NCBI RefSeq assembly: GCF_026262505.1
Contig: NC_067203.1
Span: 17,558,392-17,622,391 of the forward strand
Direction: 5' to 3'
Origin: Trichomonas vaginalis G3
Lineage: Eukaryota; Parabasalia; Trichomonadida; Trichomonadidae
Length of the DNA stretch: 64,000 nucleotides
Below the pieces are notes generated by a model that was given only the letters and a program-made list of their open reading frames with translations, had not been told where the DNA came from and did no database searches. Shown here piece by piece: positions 19,931 through 30,854 of the stretch. The first letter of the stretch is position 1, and every line of letters begins with the position of its first letter. Position numbers and translations under genes: made by a program.

Positions 19931-21411
19931 TCATCTTCCTTCGATTTTCGGCTATCATTTGTAAAATCCCTATCATTAAATAAACTAAAATATCATTCTC
20001 TTTTATATACTTATAATCCAATTTCTTCCCAAATTTTCAAGAGTATTTTCTTTCTGTTTTCTTTAATATCAAAGGTGACCAAACTATTTTTTCAAAGTCC
20101 GCCATAACTTTAATGGTACTATTTCAGCGTGTACAATGAATACAAAAATTCTAAGAGTGCCACATAAAATAGTACTTTAGACTTGAGTTAATGCTACCAA
20201 GAAAATGTTAAAAAGATAACTTTAGTGTTTTGATAATCAAAGATTAAAATCATTATTGTCTAAATCAATAATCATAACGACAGAAGTTAATGTTTTTTCA
20301 TAAGTGCTTTAAATCCACTTTTAAAAGTATACCTCAAAAATCAAAATATCAAAAAAAAATTGGCCGATAGGTTTGGCTTTAATTTTTGTCTGCTTTTATG
20401 ATTTGATATGGATGTTATAATTTTAAAAGTTGAGCCAAATTCACCAATAGATTTTTGAGATTTGCAAATACTCAATAATTTTCAGCGTGTTATCTTTTAT
20501 TAAAAGAACTATTTGGTTTCAGTATCATATAAATTGATATTTACTTTCTATTTGAACCTTCATTTAGCTAATGATTTAATAATACAGATTTCATCTAGTC
20601 CTTATAAGAGAATTTTGAATTTGTTATAATAAAAAAACAAACAGATATAGCTTACACTTCTATAATAAAGATACCTTTTATAGAAATCAGTATGAAATGT
20701 GTTTTGGCTTATTGGAAGCATATCAGACATAATCGCCATAATCAAAAAATCTATATACCCAATAAGTAATAAATTTGTCGATATAGATTTTCCATAAAAT
20801 TAGTTTTTAGTCTGATCTTAAAATAAATTTAATTTTTTATAAAAAAAATCACATTTAAAAGTACCTTTTTAGTAGCTCGAAATCCTGTTGGTGGATTTGG
20901 GGCGTACTTCAAAATTAGCTTTTCTTCTACATATGCAAGCTATATTTTAAATATGGAGCAAATCGGATCGGCGAAAGGAGTTTAGTTACCTTTTTAATAT
21001 CTGATTTTTATAGATCTTATATTTTATTTTTCTCAAATAAATTCCTTTATACATCTCTTTCCCATCAAAAGTCTTTTCCTCATCTAACCAACTCCTTCAT
21101 ATTTTTAAGTTTCAGTTATAATATCAATGATTATATCATCAATAAATAAATATTATGCCTATCATTATTCAAGATTTCGAAGATGTTATCTTGTGCAATA
21201 TGAAAATTTAAATGGAATTATAAAATATCAATTTTCCTAGATACCTTGCAAAGATGTATATAACCCTGTGCCCATTCATTAAAAATCCTTTCTCTAAATT
21301 AAAAAAAAATCATATCTTTATTGTTTTGTCATTTATAATTAAATTAAATATCCAGATATTAAATACCAATACTTTATTCAAATAAATCTCTATTTTAAAA
21401 AAAAATTATTT
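19931..21411. other. gene-free A+T-rich DNA
   Basis: No gene seen downstream of the hAT-like element as far as the FG-rich gene. Confidence 0.5.
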
Positions 21412-22608
21412 TTATGGGATATCATATTCAGTCATTCTGCTACCATTGATTATAGGGAATGATGTATAAAAGGTGAACATTCCTATATCTGATCTGTAGT
21501 TCAAGAAATTCAAATGGTGTGTCTGGCAGTAGCGTTTTAACAAATCTTCATAAGAATTATCAAAAAGAGATGGCATTCTTACACCATTTTTGTCCTTTGG
21601 CCATGCTCCGTAAAATGTAATTAATGCATATGGTTGTTCGCACTTTGGATTAATATCTGAGCCAAAATCAACAAAACAGTTGCTAATATATGTCTGGGAT
21701 CTCGTAAATGAGTCAAAGCTGAGACCACTCTGAACAAGAGTTATGGAGGCTATTCCTTCTTTGAAAAAGTTAATTACTTCTGCTTTTACAGAGATTTTTG
21801 TAGGATTAACGTGGCTATCATTACTAAGAAATGGTTGGGAATTAGTTGGGAAGGCAGAAGATGGAATAACAATAGCTTCTGAACGAGATGATTCAATTGG
21901 AATTTCTGTTGCTGGAATTTTCTTCTCAAACAATGTAGAATTATCGTTTAAATCTGTAGATTCTTGATATAGTTGTCCCATTTCTAAATCTGCCGTATTA
22001 GATTCGGTTTTATTTGCATATTGATGATATGATGGAATAAAGTACTTTGAAGAGACTTCTGGAACTACAGACTCAGCCTTTGGTAAGAAATCTTTGGGAA
22101 ACGTAACTTGTTTTTGTTGACTTGCAGCTGAAAAAGCTGAAGTTTGCATAGTTGTTGTTGTACCTGGTTTAGCTCCAAAACCAGTTGTTTTCATCACCTT
22201 ATGAGAAACTAATTCATCTGCATATTGGAACTTTGAATCAATATTAATTGCTTTATTTGCAATGTAATCTAAAAGTCTGAGTTCTTCGAGTGTTACATCT
22301 TGATATCCATCAACAAGATAAACTAATTTTTGATCTTCTTTAGTTCCTTCTGGAAATTGAAGATCAAGAGAAGTAATTGCGATTTCTCCTTGAGAAGGAT
22401 CTCCTGAAGCTTTCTCAATTGTAGTTTCACCTTTTTTAGCTGCATTGAAATATCTTATCCATGAAAGTTTTTCATCTGTCACTTCTTTTTCTTCTACTTT
22501 ATTTGAAGCTGCCGCACCAACACCAAAACTTGTAGTCGCTGGCTTTGCACCAAAAGCTGATCCTGTTTTTGCTTGACCAAAAGCGCTATTTCCAGCAAAT
22601 GCACACAT
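21412..22608 (-). CDS. FG-repeat protein, candidate nucleoporin
   Basis: 398 residues. Residues 1-32 hold FG-type repeats (SAFGQAKTGSAFGAKPATTSFG) and another GFGAKPG lies around residue 143; the spacers are Ser/Thr/Gln/Ala-rich. Between and after these are a charged helical segment (residues 35-130) and a C-terminal beta-rich domain (about 270-398, ALITFYGAWPKDKNG, FTFYTSFPI). FG repeats bind transport receptors in the nuclear pore. The C-terminal domain is not the Nup98 autoproteolytic domain as far as I can see, so the exact nucleoporin is unassigned. Confidence 0.5.
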   Translation of the reverse strand: MCAFAGNSAFGQAKTGSAFGAKPATTSFGVGAAASNKVEEKEVTDEKLSWIRYFNAAKKGETTIEKASGDPSQGEIAITSLDLQFPEGTKEDQKLVYLVDGYQDVTLEELRLLDYIANKAINIDSKFQYADELVSHKVMKTTGFGAKPGTTTTMQTSAFSAASQQKQVTFPKDFLPKAESVVPEVSSKYFIPSYHQYANKTESNTADLEMGQLYQESTDLNDNSTLFEKKIPATEIPIESSRSEAIVIPSSAFPTNSQPFLSNDSHVNPTKISVKAEVINFFKEGIASITLVQSGLSFDSFTRSQTYISNCFVDFGSDINPKCEQPYALITFYGAWPKDKNGVRMPSLFDNSYEDLLKRYCQTHHLNFLNYRSDIGMFTFYTSFPIINGSRMTEYDIP

Positions 22609-23002
22609 GCTCTATTAAATTTCCAAAATTCTTTCCGGTATATAGAGAATTTTTAATTCAATTTTTATGCTAAAACGGAAACATTTTTAATTGAAGAGAC
22701 ATATACTTCTATCAACCAAAAATCGTACCTTTAAACATAATTGTTTATAAGGAATTGAAAAATGAAAATGTTATCGAAAAAGATTCATAAATTCTTATGG
22801 AAATAATTTTATCTGGTTTTTATGAGTATTATATGACAGTAATGATATAACCATTAGGCCTCATTGTAATGCACTTAGTACAAAAACTTAAATTAGTGAA
22901 GTATGAAAATGAATAATAAATTAAAAGATTTCATTATGTTTTATATTAATCATATTTTTACTACAATATATAGTACTAGTAAGTAACAAGGGATAAATGT
23001 TT
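22609..23002. other. intergenic, no gene seen
   Basis: A+T-rich spacer between two minus-strand genes; no ordered structure noticed. Confidence 0.5.
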
Positions 23003-23383
23003 TTAAGGAAGTGTTTCGTTTTTACCGAAGGATTTTGGTAAAATCATTGAAAGAACTGGAACTCTGCTTAACAAAGCAAGAAGAGCTGGTAAAAATCCGC
23101 CAAATAGCCAGTATGTACCTACTAATTCCGCGATAATTCCAAAAACTGGGTGCTTTAAGAATACCAAAGCAATTCCAGCAAAGAATGCAATAGTTCCCTT
23201 TAACTTATCCTTCTGAATTAAAAATGTGAAAAATTGTTTGACATGCATGTAAAGATTCAAACCAAGAAGAATTAAAATGTTTGCTGTAATTAAAAACTCG
23301 GTGCTCATTGAAAAAATGCCTAGTAAGAAGAATATAACACCGCCAAATATTACACCTCCGCCAATAACTTCAAGATCATTCAT
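23003..23383 (-). CDS. GOT1: Got1/Sft2-family Golgi transport protein
   Basis: 126 residues with four hydrophobic segments (about 8-28, 31-46, 62-80, 83-107) and short polar ends, the size and topology of Got1-like tetraspan proteins. Diagnostic stretches are the Gly-rich first segment (VIGGGVIFGGVIFFLLGIF), the Lys-rich loop QKDKLKGTIAFFAGI and HPVFGIIAE. The family supports vesicle fusion and ER-Golgi traffic. It is divergent from the Ski2 gene across about 120 bp. Confidence 0.85.
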   Translation of the reverse strand: MNDLEVIGGGVIFGGVIFFLLGIFSMSTEFLITANILILLGLNLYMHVKQFFTFLIQKDKLKGTIAFFAGIALVFLKHPVFGIIAELVGTYWLFGGFLPALLALLSRVPVLSMILPKSFGKNETLP

Positions 23384-23474
23384 TTTTTTCTTTAGATAAT
23401 TTTCTATCGTCTTGTATAAAATCTTCTTGAAGGAATCAAATATTTAGACTCCAAAAAGATTAACACTCTATATG

Positions 23475-23506
23475 AAGACAAAATTTTCATTTTATTTCAT
23501 TTGAGA
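23475..23506 (+). promoter_or_regulatory. initiator-like element of the Ski2 gene
   Basis: TTTTCATTTTATTTCATTTGAGA immediately precedes the ATG at 23507 and contains two TCATTT cores, the trichomonad Inr type that sets both transcription start and a very short leader. Confidence 0.55.
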
Positions 23507-26500
23507 ATGGATAGCTCATTGGACTTCCTTCTCAATGATGTAAAAATACCAAAATTCGATGATAGTTATGATCTTTTGAACCCACCATTTCAAGCAGGCC
23601 CTCTAAACTATGTAAATTTCGGCTCTCAATTACCAAAAATTCAAGATTACGAACCTGATGTACTTAGATTCGAAATAACACCACCAACAATGATGATGGA
23701 ACCAGTGAGAGATGTTATTACTGGTGAAATCGAATCTTATCATGATACACCAATTGCATCAGTTGCAGCTGATGATTCTTCAATCAATAGACCAATCAGC
23801 AGTATAGACGATTACCACCGTGGTGCAGCAACCGGTGTAGCGTTTACTCCAGGTGGATTTGCACAAAAAGCCATAGCCGATCCAGCAGAACTCCCACAAT
23901 TCTTACTCGCACTCGAAACAGGTACGAATTTATTATCAACACCACTTTCTGAAGAAACTTTGCAAGCACAAGATGGATCATTACCAGATTTACCAGATCT
24001 TCCTACAATTAACCCAACAGCCGCACCTCAAGCATCAAAACAACAAATAACAGATCAAATTAAGTCATATGCGATCAAAGATGACTGGGATCATAAAAAA
24101 TTTGCAACAGAAGTTCCAAATCCATCTCTTACTTTTCCATTTCCTTTGGATCCATTTCAAATTCGCTCAATGTATCGCCTTGAACAAGGTCAAACAGTAT
24201 TTGTCGCCGCTCCAACATCAGCAGGAAAAACAACTGTCGCTCAATATGCAATTGCATTAGCAAGATCTCATAAAATGAAAACATTATATACATCACCGAT
24301 CAAAGCTTTGTCAAACCAAAAGTTCCGCGATTTACAAAAACAGTTTGATGACGTTGGAATTCTTACAGGAGATGTTTCTATAAATAGGGATGCAAGCTGC
24401 TTAATTATGACAACGGAAATCTTACGTTCTATGTTATACCATGGTGCAGATATCCTAAGAGATGTAGAATGTGTCATATTTGATGAATGTCATTATATAT
24501 CTAATGACGAAAGAGGTGTTGTATGGGAAGAGTCAATTATTTTATTACCATTCCATATAAACATGGTCTTTCTCTCTGCAACTGTTCCAAATGCCATGGA
24601 AATTGCGGATTGGATTGGAAGAACTAAGCAAAGAATGGTTTACGTTGAAGAACAAAGGTTCAGACCAGTTCCTCTTGAGCATCTACTATATACGGGAGGT
24701 TATGAATTATATCCTGTATCGAAACCAGGTTGTGGAGTTGATCAATTGGAATATCTTTATGCCTGCAACTCTTTAACACATGAAGAAAATCCATTTGGCC
24801 AATATAATCCATTCTTCTGGAATGATTTCATTGAAACAATTAAAAAAGCAAATTTAATGCCGATTTTAATTTTCTGTTTCAAACAGAAAATGTGCGAAGA
24901 CTTGGCCGATATTGTCAAACACGAATGCTTCTTAACGAAACAAGAGCAATATCACGTAAAAGGCTTTTGTAGAAGAGCATTATCCAGATTAAACAAAGAA
25001 GATAGGGATTTGCCACAAATCCAAAAGACATTCGAACTCCTTGAGAACGGAATTGGTATCCACCATGGCGGAATTTTACCGATTTTAAAGGAAATTGTTG
25101 AAATTTTGTTGGCTGATGGTTATATCAAGATTCTGTTCTGTACATCTACATTTGCTATGGGTATTAATGTACCTGCAAGAAGCTGTGCCTTCGTTTCCCT
25201 TGAAAAATACAATGGAAAAGAAGTTGCAAGTTTAACTTCAACTGAATACGTCCAAATGAGTGGTCGTGCAGGTAGAAGAGGCCTGGATTCGGTCGGAACC
25301 TCCGTTATTTTGTGTTTCGACCAAGTTCCAGATTTCCAATATCTCACATCTTTATTCCAAGGCAAAACTGAAGCTCTTCAGTCACAGTTCAAGCTCAAAT
25401 TCAACACAATACTTAACCTTTTGAGGGTTAGAGATATCCAAATGGTTGATTTGTTGAGGAGATCGTTAAGTGCGAATTTAATTCAATCAATGATGCCACA
25501 ATTGGTCCAACAACTGAATGATACCAAACAGGAATTATCCAACCTTCCTCCAATCGAATGTATGATCCAAGATATTGAAGATATGACGAATTTCGGATAT
25601 AACATTGACGAAATGAAGAATATCAACCAATGGTTGTTAGATCAGGTTGACAATCGTTCCATATTAAAGCAAATGACAAAAGGAAGAGTTGTTTTCTTAT
25701 TAAATGAAAAACCTCAATTAGTTTGCGTTAGAGAGGTCATAAACGATGAGAAAATAGCAGGTATTGATAAGACTGGCGAGAGAATCATATTCTCAACGAA
25801 TGAGATCGGTGCAATCTTCGCAAAACCAACAAAATCTCAAGAAAGAAAGAATGAAGAAGATATCAAAAGAATGTTGATTAATTTCAACGAGCCACCTCTC
25901 ATTTGGACAAAAGTCATTGCAACAAGTGATTTTGACTTCGCTCAGGCTTCAAATGAATTAATTAAATATTATGACGCGGTCAGATCCTCTCCATGCGCTA
26001 ATTGTTCACTCCTTAAGTCACATTTGTGCACATACAATAAGCAGCAAGAGCTTTTGGATAGAAAAGAAGAGTTAGAACACCAAATGCATGATGAAAGCTT
26101 GGCATTCAAGCCATTACTTGATGCCCATATTGATGTTCTCAGAGAATTGGAATACATCAATAACGAAAACATTCTTTTGTTAAAAGGAAGAGTTTCAATC
26201 GAAATTACAACAGTTCACGAGATTTTAGCCACTGAAATATTATTTAGCGGCGTTTTCGAGAACCTTCCGCCAGAAGAATGCGCTGCTTTATGCTCTTGTT
26301 TGTGCTGTGAAGGAGTTTATTCATATGAGGAACAGAGAATCCTTCCTCCGAACATTCCGGATGCATTAGATACTTGCTATAATATTGCTGATGACTTACA
26401 AAAGAAGCAAGCTATGTTTGGAGTTTTAGATTTTCAAGATGATTTCTCTGAGAAAAACGTTAACCCTGTTTTATGCCATGTGGTCTATGAATGGGCTCTA

Positions 26501-26707
26501 GGAAGCTCATTCTCACAGATTACAGATTATACAGATGTCGCCGAAGGAATTATCGTCAGAACAATCAACAGAGTGAATGAATGCCTTAGAGATTTCTCAA
26601 ATGCAGCAAAACTTATGGGACATATGGCCTTATCCGAAAAATTCTCATTGGCAACTGAATTGGTCAAAAGAGATATTATTTTTGCTTCTTCTCTTTATTT
26701 CGAATAA
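23507..26707 (+). CDS. SKI2: Ski2-like exosome-cofactor RNA helicase
   Basis: 1066 residues; the ATG at 23507 is preferred over an upstream TTG. Helicase motifs in order: Q-motif-like FQIRSMYRLEQGQTVFV, Walker A APTSAGKT (~234), DECH box (~325), SATVPNA (~357), QMSGRAGRRGLD (~582-593). The extreme C-terminus (VVYEWALGSSFSQITDYT ... RDIIFASSLY) matches the Ski2/SKIV2L helical bundle. As part of the Ski complex it feeds mRNA 3' ends to the cytoplasmic exosome. Mtr4 is the alternative, but the C-terminus favours Ski2. It has no introns. Confidence 0.93.
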   Translation: MDSSLDFLLNDVKIPKFDDSYDLLNPPFQAGPLNYVNFGSQLPKIQDYEPDVLRFEITPPTMMMEPVRDVITGEIESYHDTPIASVAADDSSINRPISSIDDYHRGAATGVAFTPGGFAQKAIADPAELPQFLLALETGTNLLSTPLSEETLQAQDGSLPDLPDLPTINPTAAPQASKQQITDQIKSYAIKDDWDHKKFATEVPNPSLTFPFPLDPFQIRSMYRLEQGQTVFVAAPTSAGKTTVAQYAIALARSHKMKTLYTSPIKALSNQKFRDLQKQFDDVGILTGDVSINRDASCLIMTTEILRSMLYHGADILRDVECVIFDECHYISNDERGVVWEESIILLPFHINMVFLSATVPNAMEIADWIGRTKQRMVYVEEQRFRPVPLEHLLYTGGYELYPVSKPGCGVDQLEYLYACNSLTHEENPFGQYNPFFWNDFIETIKKANLMPILIFCFKQKMCEDLADIVKHECFLTKQEQYHVKGFCRRALSRLNKEDRDLPQIQKTFELLENGIGIHHGGILPILKEIVEILLADGYIKILFCTSTFAMGINVPARSCAFVSLEKYNGKEVASLTSTEYVQMSGRAGRRGLDSVGTSVILCFDQVPDFQYLTSLFQGKTEALQSQFKLKFNTILNLLRVRDIQMVDLLRRSLSANLIQSMMPQLVQQLNDTKQELSNLPPIECMIQDIEDMTNFGYNIDEMKNINQWLLDQVDNRSILKQMTKGRVVFLLNEKPQLVCVREVINDEKIAGIDKTGERIIFSTNEIGAIFAKPTKSQERKNEEDIKRMLINFNEPPLIWTKVIATSDFDFAQASNELIKYYDAVRSSPCANCSLLKSHLCTYNKQQELLDRKEELEHQMHDESLAFKPLLDAHIDVLRELEYINNENILLLKGRVSIEITTVHEILATEILFSGVFENLPPEECAALCSCLCCEGVYSYEEQRILPPNIPDALDTCYNIADDLQKKQAMFGVLDFQDDFSEKNVNPVLCHVVYEWALGSSFSQITDYTDVAEGIIVRTINRVNECLRDFSNAAKLMGHMALSEKFSLATELVKRDIIFASSLYFE

Positions 26708-27172
26708 ATATTGGTATTTATAAGCATGAATAATGACTTTAATATAAAGAGCGAACTTTATCAATGCCCTTTGTTGAACAAAACTGTTATTATTAAGTTG
26801 AGTTTTGTTTTTTTATTAAGATTTTAGAACTATGGAACCAGGTATTGCAAGTTATAATAACAACTCATTAAATTGATGAGTTAATTGATGGCAAGTTTTA
26901 AGATAATTTAATGAAGAGGAATTGGATCATGCAACTGTTGTTTCTGGCCGTTCATTCTTCGATGACGGCCTAAGACATCAAGAAGAAAACTGAATTAACT
27001 GCTCAGGCTAAGATGGTTGATATTAATGAAGATACAGATTGATTACACTCAGTTGAAGAATCATCCATTATACCAATTCGCAAGTAATTATGTTATAATT
27101 GTTTTACTGTAAAGATATTTATCATTACGTATAAAAAATATCTAAAAAATACATTCAAAAATATAATAAAAT
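26708..27172. other. intergenic between convergent genes
   Basis: No gene. Small stem-loops (aactcatt-aaattg-atgagtt, ggccgt...acggcc near 26945) are visible between the two 3' ends. Confidence 0.5.
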
Positions 27173-28843
27173 TTATTTAAACACTGGCTTTTTGATTGTT
27201 GGACCGTTAGCCGCAGCCTGCTTAGCAGCAAACATCTTAACTTGCTGTCTTGTGAGAACTCTTGAAGTTTCTTCATTCTTAACTTCCTTGTTTCTCTTAT
27301 ATCCTTCGATAATCTTCTTAGGAATTCTCTGAGAGCTATCGACATATGCCAAGTCAATAGATTGATTCTGTCTAGATTCAGCAAGAACTTGTTTGTTGAT
27401 ATATGGCGTAAGATTGCCATCTTCAGGCTTGCCTGTATCCAAAATCTTCTTGACTTTCTTGTAACGGTTTGTACAGTATTTAAGAACTTCAACTGGATCT
27501 GTTGGTGGATTTTCTTCAGTTGGAATGACTAACTGCATGACATCAAGAAGGTGTAAGCAGCCGGCATTAACTGCTGATTGATGTTCTTGGAAAGCTTCAA
27601 TTGTTCTCTTTAATTCCTGAAGCTCTTTAACTTTCTTGTCATGAAGTTTTGTACCTTCAACAAGTAATCTGTTTCCGCCAACGCCGTGACTTTGTGTGAA
27701 CTCCTTCTGCTCAACAAGCATCTGTAAGTTATCACGGTTATCCTTAAGATTTTCGATATCTGTGTTCAAGTCTTCTATCTGTTGCTTAAGACTCTTTTGT
27801 TTGCTCTCTCTATCATCCATCATCTTCTTGATATCATCTGGATCAGTTGTGCCGAACTTCTCATTGATGCGATCAAGTTGGTTCTGCCAATATCTGATCT
27901 TTTCCTCTTTCTTCTCTTTGTTTGCCTTGCTTTGTTTTGTTCTCATCAAAGATTTTTCTGAAGAAATTGTTTGATGCTGACGAACTCTGCGTGAATCCTC
28001 TGATTGAAGACCTTCATGAAGATACAATGATTCCTTTTTAATAGCTTCCTTCTTTTGATTGATATCATTCTTACGTTGAGTACGATTCCTTTCGATTTCT
28101 TCATAAGTTCTCTTGTATTCTGTTGCTGCAGCATTCTTACTGTATTGTGACTCTGCCTTAATAAGATTAAGTTCGGAGATGTCGCGATTCTGCTTATCAA
28201 TTTCCTTTTGCTTATCATGGATCAATGTATTCCAGCTGAACTTTTGCTCTTCGAATTGAGTGATAATTCTGTCGTAAAGTTTCATAAGATGCTTTGTTTC
28301 GGATATCTTTATGTTTGCCTTCTCGAGTTTGTTTTTAAGTGTTGTGATTTGATTTGCATCAGGGTTGTTATATTTTTCACCGTTCTCGAAACTGCTCAAA
28401 ATGACTTGTAATTCCTTTTGGCGATTGATTGCTGCTTCCTTATCATGCTTAACGTTATCAATTTGCCTCTGAAGATTGTTAACGGATTTTTGCATCTTGT
28501 GGATATCACCTGAAAGGTCTGAAGTTCTTCCTTGCTTTCTCTTAGCCTCAACAAGCTCGCTGAGTCTCGTTCTTAAAGAAGAATGTTCAGCTCTTAATTC
28601 AGCTAATACTTTTACGTTATTTTCAATTCTTTCGACAATGGAATTGTAAAAGTTACGATTTGTTTTTCCTTTGATATCTTTGCCATTTTCTTTGATTTGA
28701 GCTAATTCAGCTTCAAATGTTGGGGCAACGGAAGGTTCTTCTGTTGTTTCCTTTTTACGTACTTGGTCTGGTGAGCTTTCCATCTCATTGTATGTTGATG
28801 GTTTTCTACGTGCGCTCTGAGGAGTAGTACTCTGCCGGCGCAT
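27173..28843 (-). CDS. long coiled-coil protein, possibly outer-dynein-arm docking (CCDC151/ODA10-like)
   Basis: 556 residues, almost entirely heptad-patterned helix from about 45 to 440, with an S/T/P-rich N-terminus and a basic C-terminus. The opening (NRNFYNSIVERIENNVKVLAEL then HSSLRTRLSELVEAK) resembles the start of CCDC151/ODA10 proteins, which anchor outer dynein arms to axonemal doublets. Trichomonads have motile flagella, so this is plausible, but coiled coils give many chance similarities. The gene itself is secure. Confidence 0.6.
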   Translation of the reverse strand: MRRQSTTPQSARRKPSTYNEMESSPDQVRKKETTEEPSVAPTFEAELAQIKENGKDIKGKTNRNFYNSIVERIENNVKVLAELRAEHSSLRTRLSELVEAKRKQGRTSDLSGDIHKMQKSVNNLQRQIDNVKHDKEAAINRQKELQVILSSFENGEKYNNPDANQITTLKNKLEKANIKISETKHLMKLYDRIITQFEEQKFSWNTLIHDKQKEIDKQNRDISELNLIKAESQYSKNAAATEYKRTYEEIERNRTQRKNDINQKKEAIKKESLYLHEGLQSEDSRRVRQHQTISSEKSLMRTKQSKANKEKKEEKIRYWQNQLDRINEKFGTTDPDDIKKMMDDRESKQKSLKQQIEDLNTDIENLKDNRDNLQMLVEQKEFTQSHGVGGNRLLVEGTKLHDKKVKELQELKRTIEAFQEHQSAVNAGCLHLLDVMQLVIPTEENPPTDPVEVLKYCTNRYKKVKKILDTGKPEDGNLTPYINKQVLAESRQNQSIDLAYVDSSQRIPKKIIEGYKRNKEVKNEETSRVLTRQQVKMFAAKQAAANGPTIKKPVFK

Positions 28844-29369
28844 TTTGAATTCCTAAACGTATTTTTTTCTTCCCCTTTGTATATCGAACCCTGCTACGGA
28901 AATCTAGATTTGGTAGTTGCATTTAAAGTTTTATTGTGTTCGAACATTTATGCTGATTACTAATCGATTTTGGACTACATTTGATTCATTGATAACCTTA
29001 TCTTGTGATTTTCATTTCGTGAAAGTTGTTATTGAGCATCTACACTATATGTGCTCTAATAAGTATGAAAATGATATATGTTTATCAGCTTGAAATATCG
29101 AGTTTTAATTTTGAGTGATTACAGCATTAATCGACTTGAGATCGCTTTAGAGGGAAGTTGTTACGATGAAGTGTGAACGTTCATAGTATAATAATGGAAT
29201 ATTTTTTGAAATGAGTTCGAAATTTCGGATTTAATTGAAATATTGGTATTTTATCTTGGGATTTTGAAAATAGTATTAATTTTAATTTGTTTTATAATGA
29301 AATCAAAGACTATGGAAGTGATGTCAAATTGACAAAAATAGAACGATTATTTTGTAAATTATTTAATAA
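28844..29369. other. divergent intergenic region, no gene seen
   Basis: A+T-rich, between the starts of the coiled-coil gene and the signal-peptidase-like gene; no conserved structure noticed. Confidence 0.5.
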
Positions 29370-29645
29370 ATGGTTGATTTTCAAGGCCAAAGCTTTATTT
29401 TCTGGACATCAGCAGCACTGTTAACACTTAGTGTTCCAATTGCAATTATTTATGCGTTCATCGTTGATAATTACTTAAAAGGCTTGATGGTCATTGTTTA
29501 TCTAAGTGCAGGGTTATTCATAGCGTTTGTACCAAATTGGCCATGGCTTAACAGGAACAAGCCAAACTGGCAACCAGATACCGCATATAAAGACCCAGCA
29601 CAAGAAAATAAAAAGAAAGATCTAAATAAAAGAAGAAAAAATTAA
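29370..29645 (+). CDS. SPC1: signal peptidase complex subunit 1-like (SPC12) protein
   Basis: 91 residues with the SPC1 plan: MVDFQGQ at the N-terminus (family members have a D-x-x-GQ motif), two membrane helices (about 12-30 and 36-55) with a tight turn, then PNWPWLNRNKPNWQP and a lysine-rich cytosolic tail. SPC1 is a small non-catalytic subunit of the ER signal peptidase that modulates substrate choice. The assignment comes from the D-GQ and PWP-x-W pattern plus topology. Confidence 0.65.
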   Translation: MVDFQGQSFIFWTSAALLTLSVPIAIIYAFIVDNYLKGLMVIVYLSAGLFIAFVPNWPWLNRNKPNWQPDTAYKDPAQENKKKDLNKRRKN

Positions 29646-30199
29646 TATAATGTAGCAGTTGGATCTTTACGCTACTATTGTTATTAATTATCCTATTTAC
29701 AGTAAACTTTTACACATATAATAATGAAGCAAAATATGAATCTGACACAGCTGTCAGAATTTTTTGTAAAGTGTCAAATTTGTGGCGAGGAATTGTTACT
29801 TATGAAGTGCTGGATAAGGTTCGGCACTTCGCAGGTAACAAATCTAATAAGAAATGGGAGAATCGTTGTCCGAATAAGTTATCATTCGGACAAAGTTTCT
29901 CATATTTTAAGAAGGGATTGAGATGTAAGGAACTACAATATTTTAAACGAAAAAGATGGCTCAAGAAAAGCAAAATTCGAAATTAAGAAAGAAATTGTTT
30001 ATTGATTAGGCTGCTTTCAGGTATTTTTTTGAATTAACACTTTTTTGTTTTTCTTCATGCATCTGCATATAAAAAATGCACAAATAATGATTTGTAATTC
30101 AAAATATTTTAGAATTGAGTACATAAATGGTTAGATCTAGATTGTATTAATCATCTCTTAGTACGGTGATATTGCGGTAACAATGTCTGTGTCTGATAG
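29646..30199. other. possible degenerate coding remnant
   Basis: Open stretches of 65-102 codons exist in two plus frames (29678-29986, 29724-29921), with a CQICGEELL piece in one and a basic tail in the other. They have no family resemblance and overlap each other, so they may be remains of a frameshifted gene or chance. Confidence 0.2.
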
Positions 30200-30625
30200 T
30201 ATTGTTTAAATGTGCGAAATTTTGATACGTTTCAAAAACCATTTATTGTATGTTGAAATATATTACAATTCAATAACATGCAATGGCATTAACTGAAAGC
30301 AATAGATGTTAAGTAATTGATGAAAATCGATATGAAAAATTAAGAATTTTCGAGACTTTTTTGACTGAAAACAATTGCTTTCGACACCTGAAATGATATT
30401 CTCCTTGGTGTATTTCTCCAAATTTTTTTCATTTTCGAAAATATCTAAGCAATTTTCACTAAAATGAAAATAATTTTTACATTTTTCAATTTTTTTTGGA
30501 AAAATGAGGTTAAAATTATAAAAGATTCAAAATTAATATAGAAACAAAGCAATTTTATTGTATTCTAAATATGCAAATGTTTTTAATTTTTGTTATTCTA
30601 TAATTTTCCCCTAAAATATATCAAT
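30200..30625 (+). repeat. dispersed repeat, copy B
   Basis: Collinear with 9990-10400 over about 400 bp: rttttcgag-ttttttgactga, caattgctttcgacacctgaa, ttctccttggtg, tttctccaaa, ggaaaaatgaggttaa, tttttaatttttgttatt. It is diverged and non-coding. Confidence 0.7.
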
Positions 30626-30854
30626 TATATATCAGAATCAAATAATTTTTTTGAATTGATATTTAAAAGAAGCTAATTTTCCAAAATTTTAAATCAATCA
30701 TTGTTTTTCATCAATTACAATATATATTTCTTGATAGAGCATTAAATACAACATTCGTTTAAAAAATATTCCGAGTGTTTACAAAATTTTGAATTAATTT
30801 GAGATATTTACACGTAATGATTTTGAGACAAAAGGCGAGGAAGTTCCCCGTCAG

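Noticed and set aside
23501..23506. TTG start six bases upstream of the Ski2 ATG
   Set aside because: Eukaryotic translation; the ATG at 23507 follows a good initiator.
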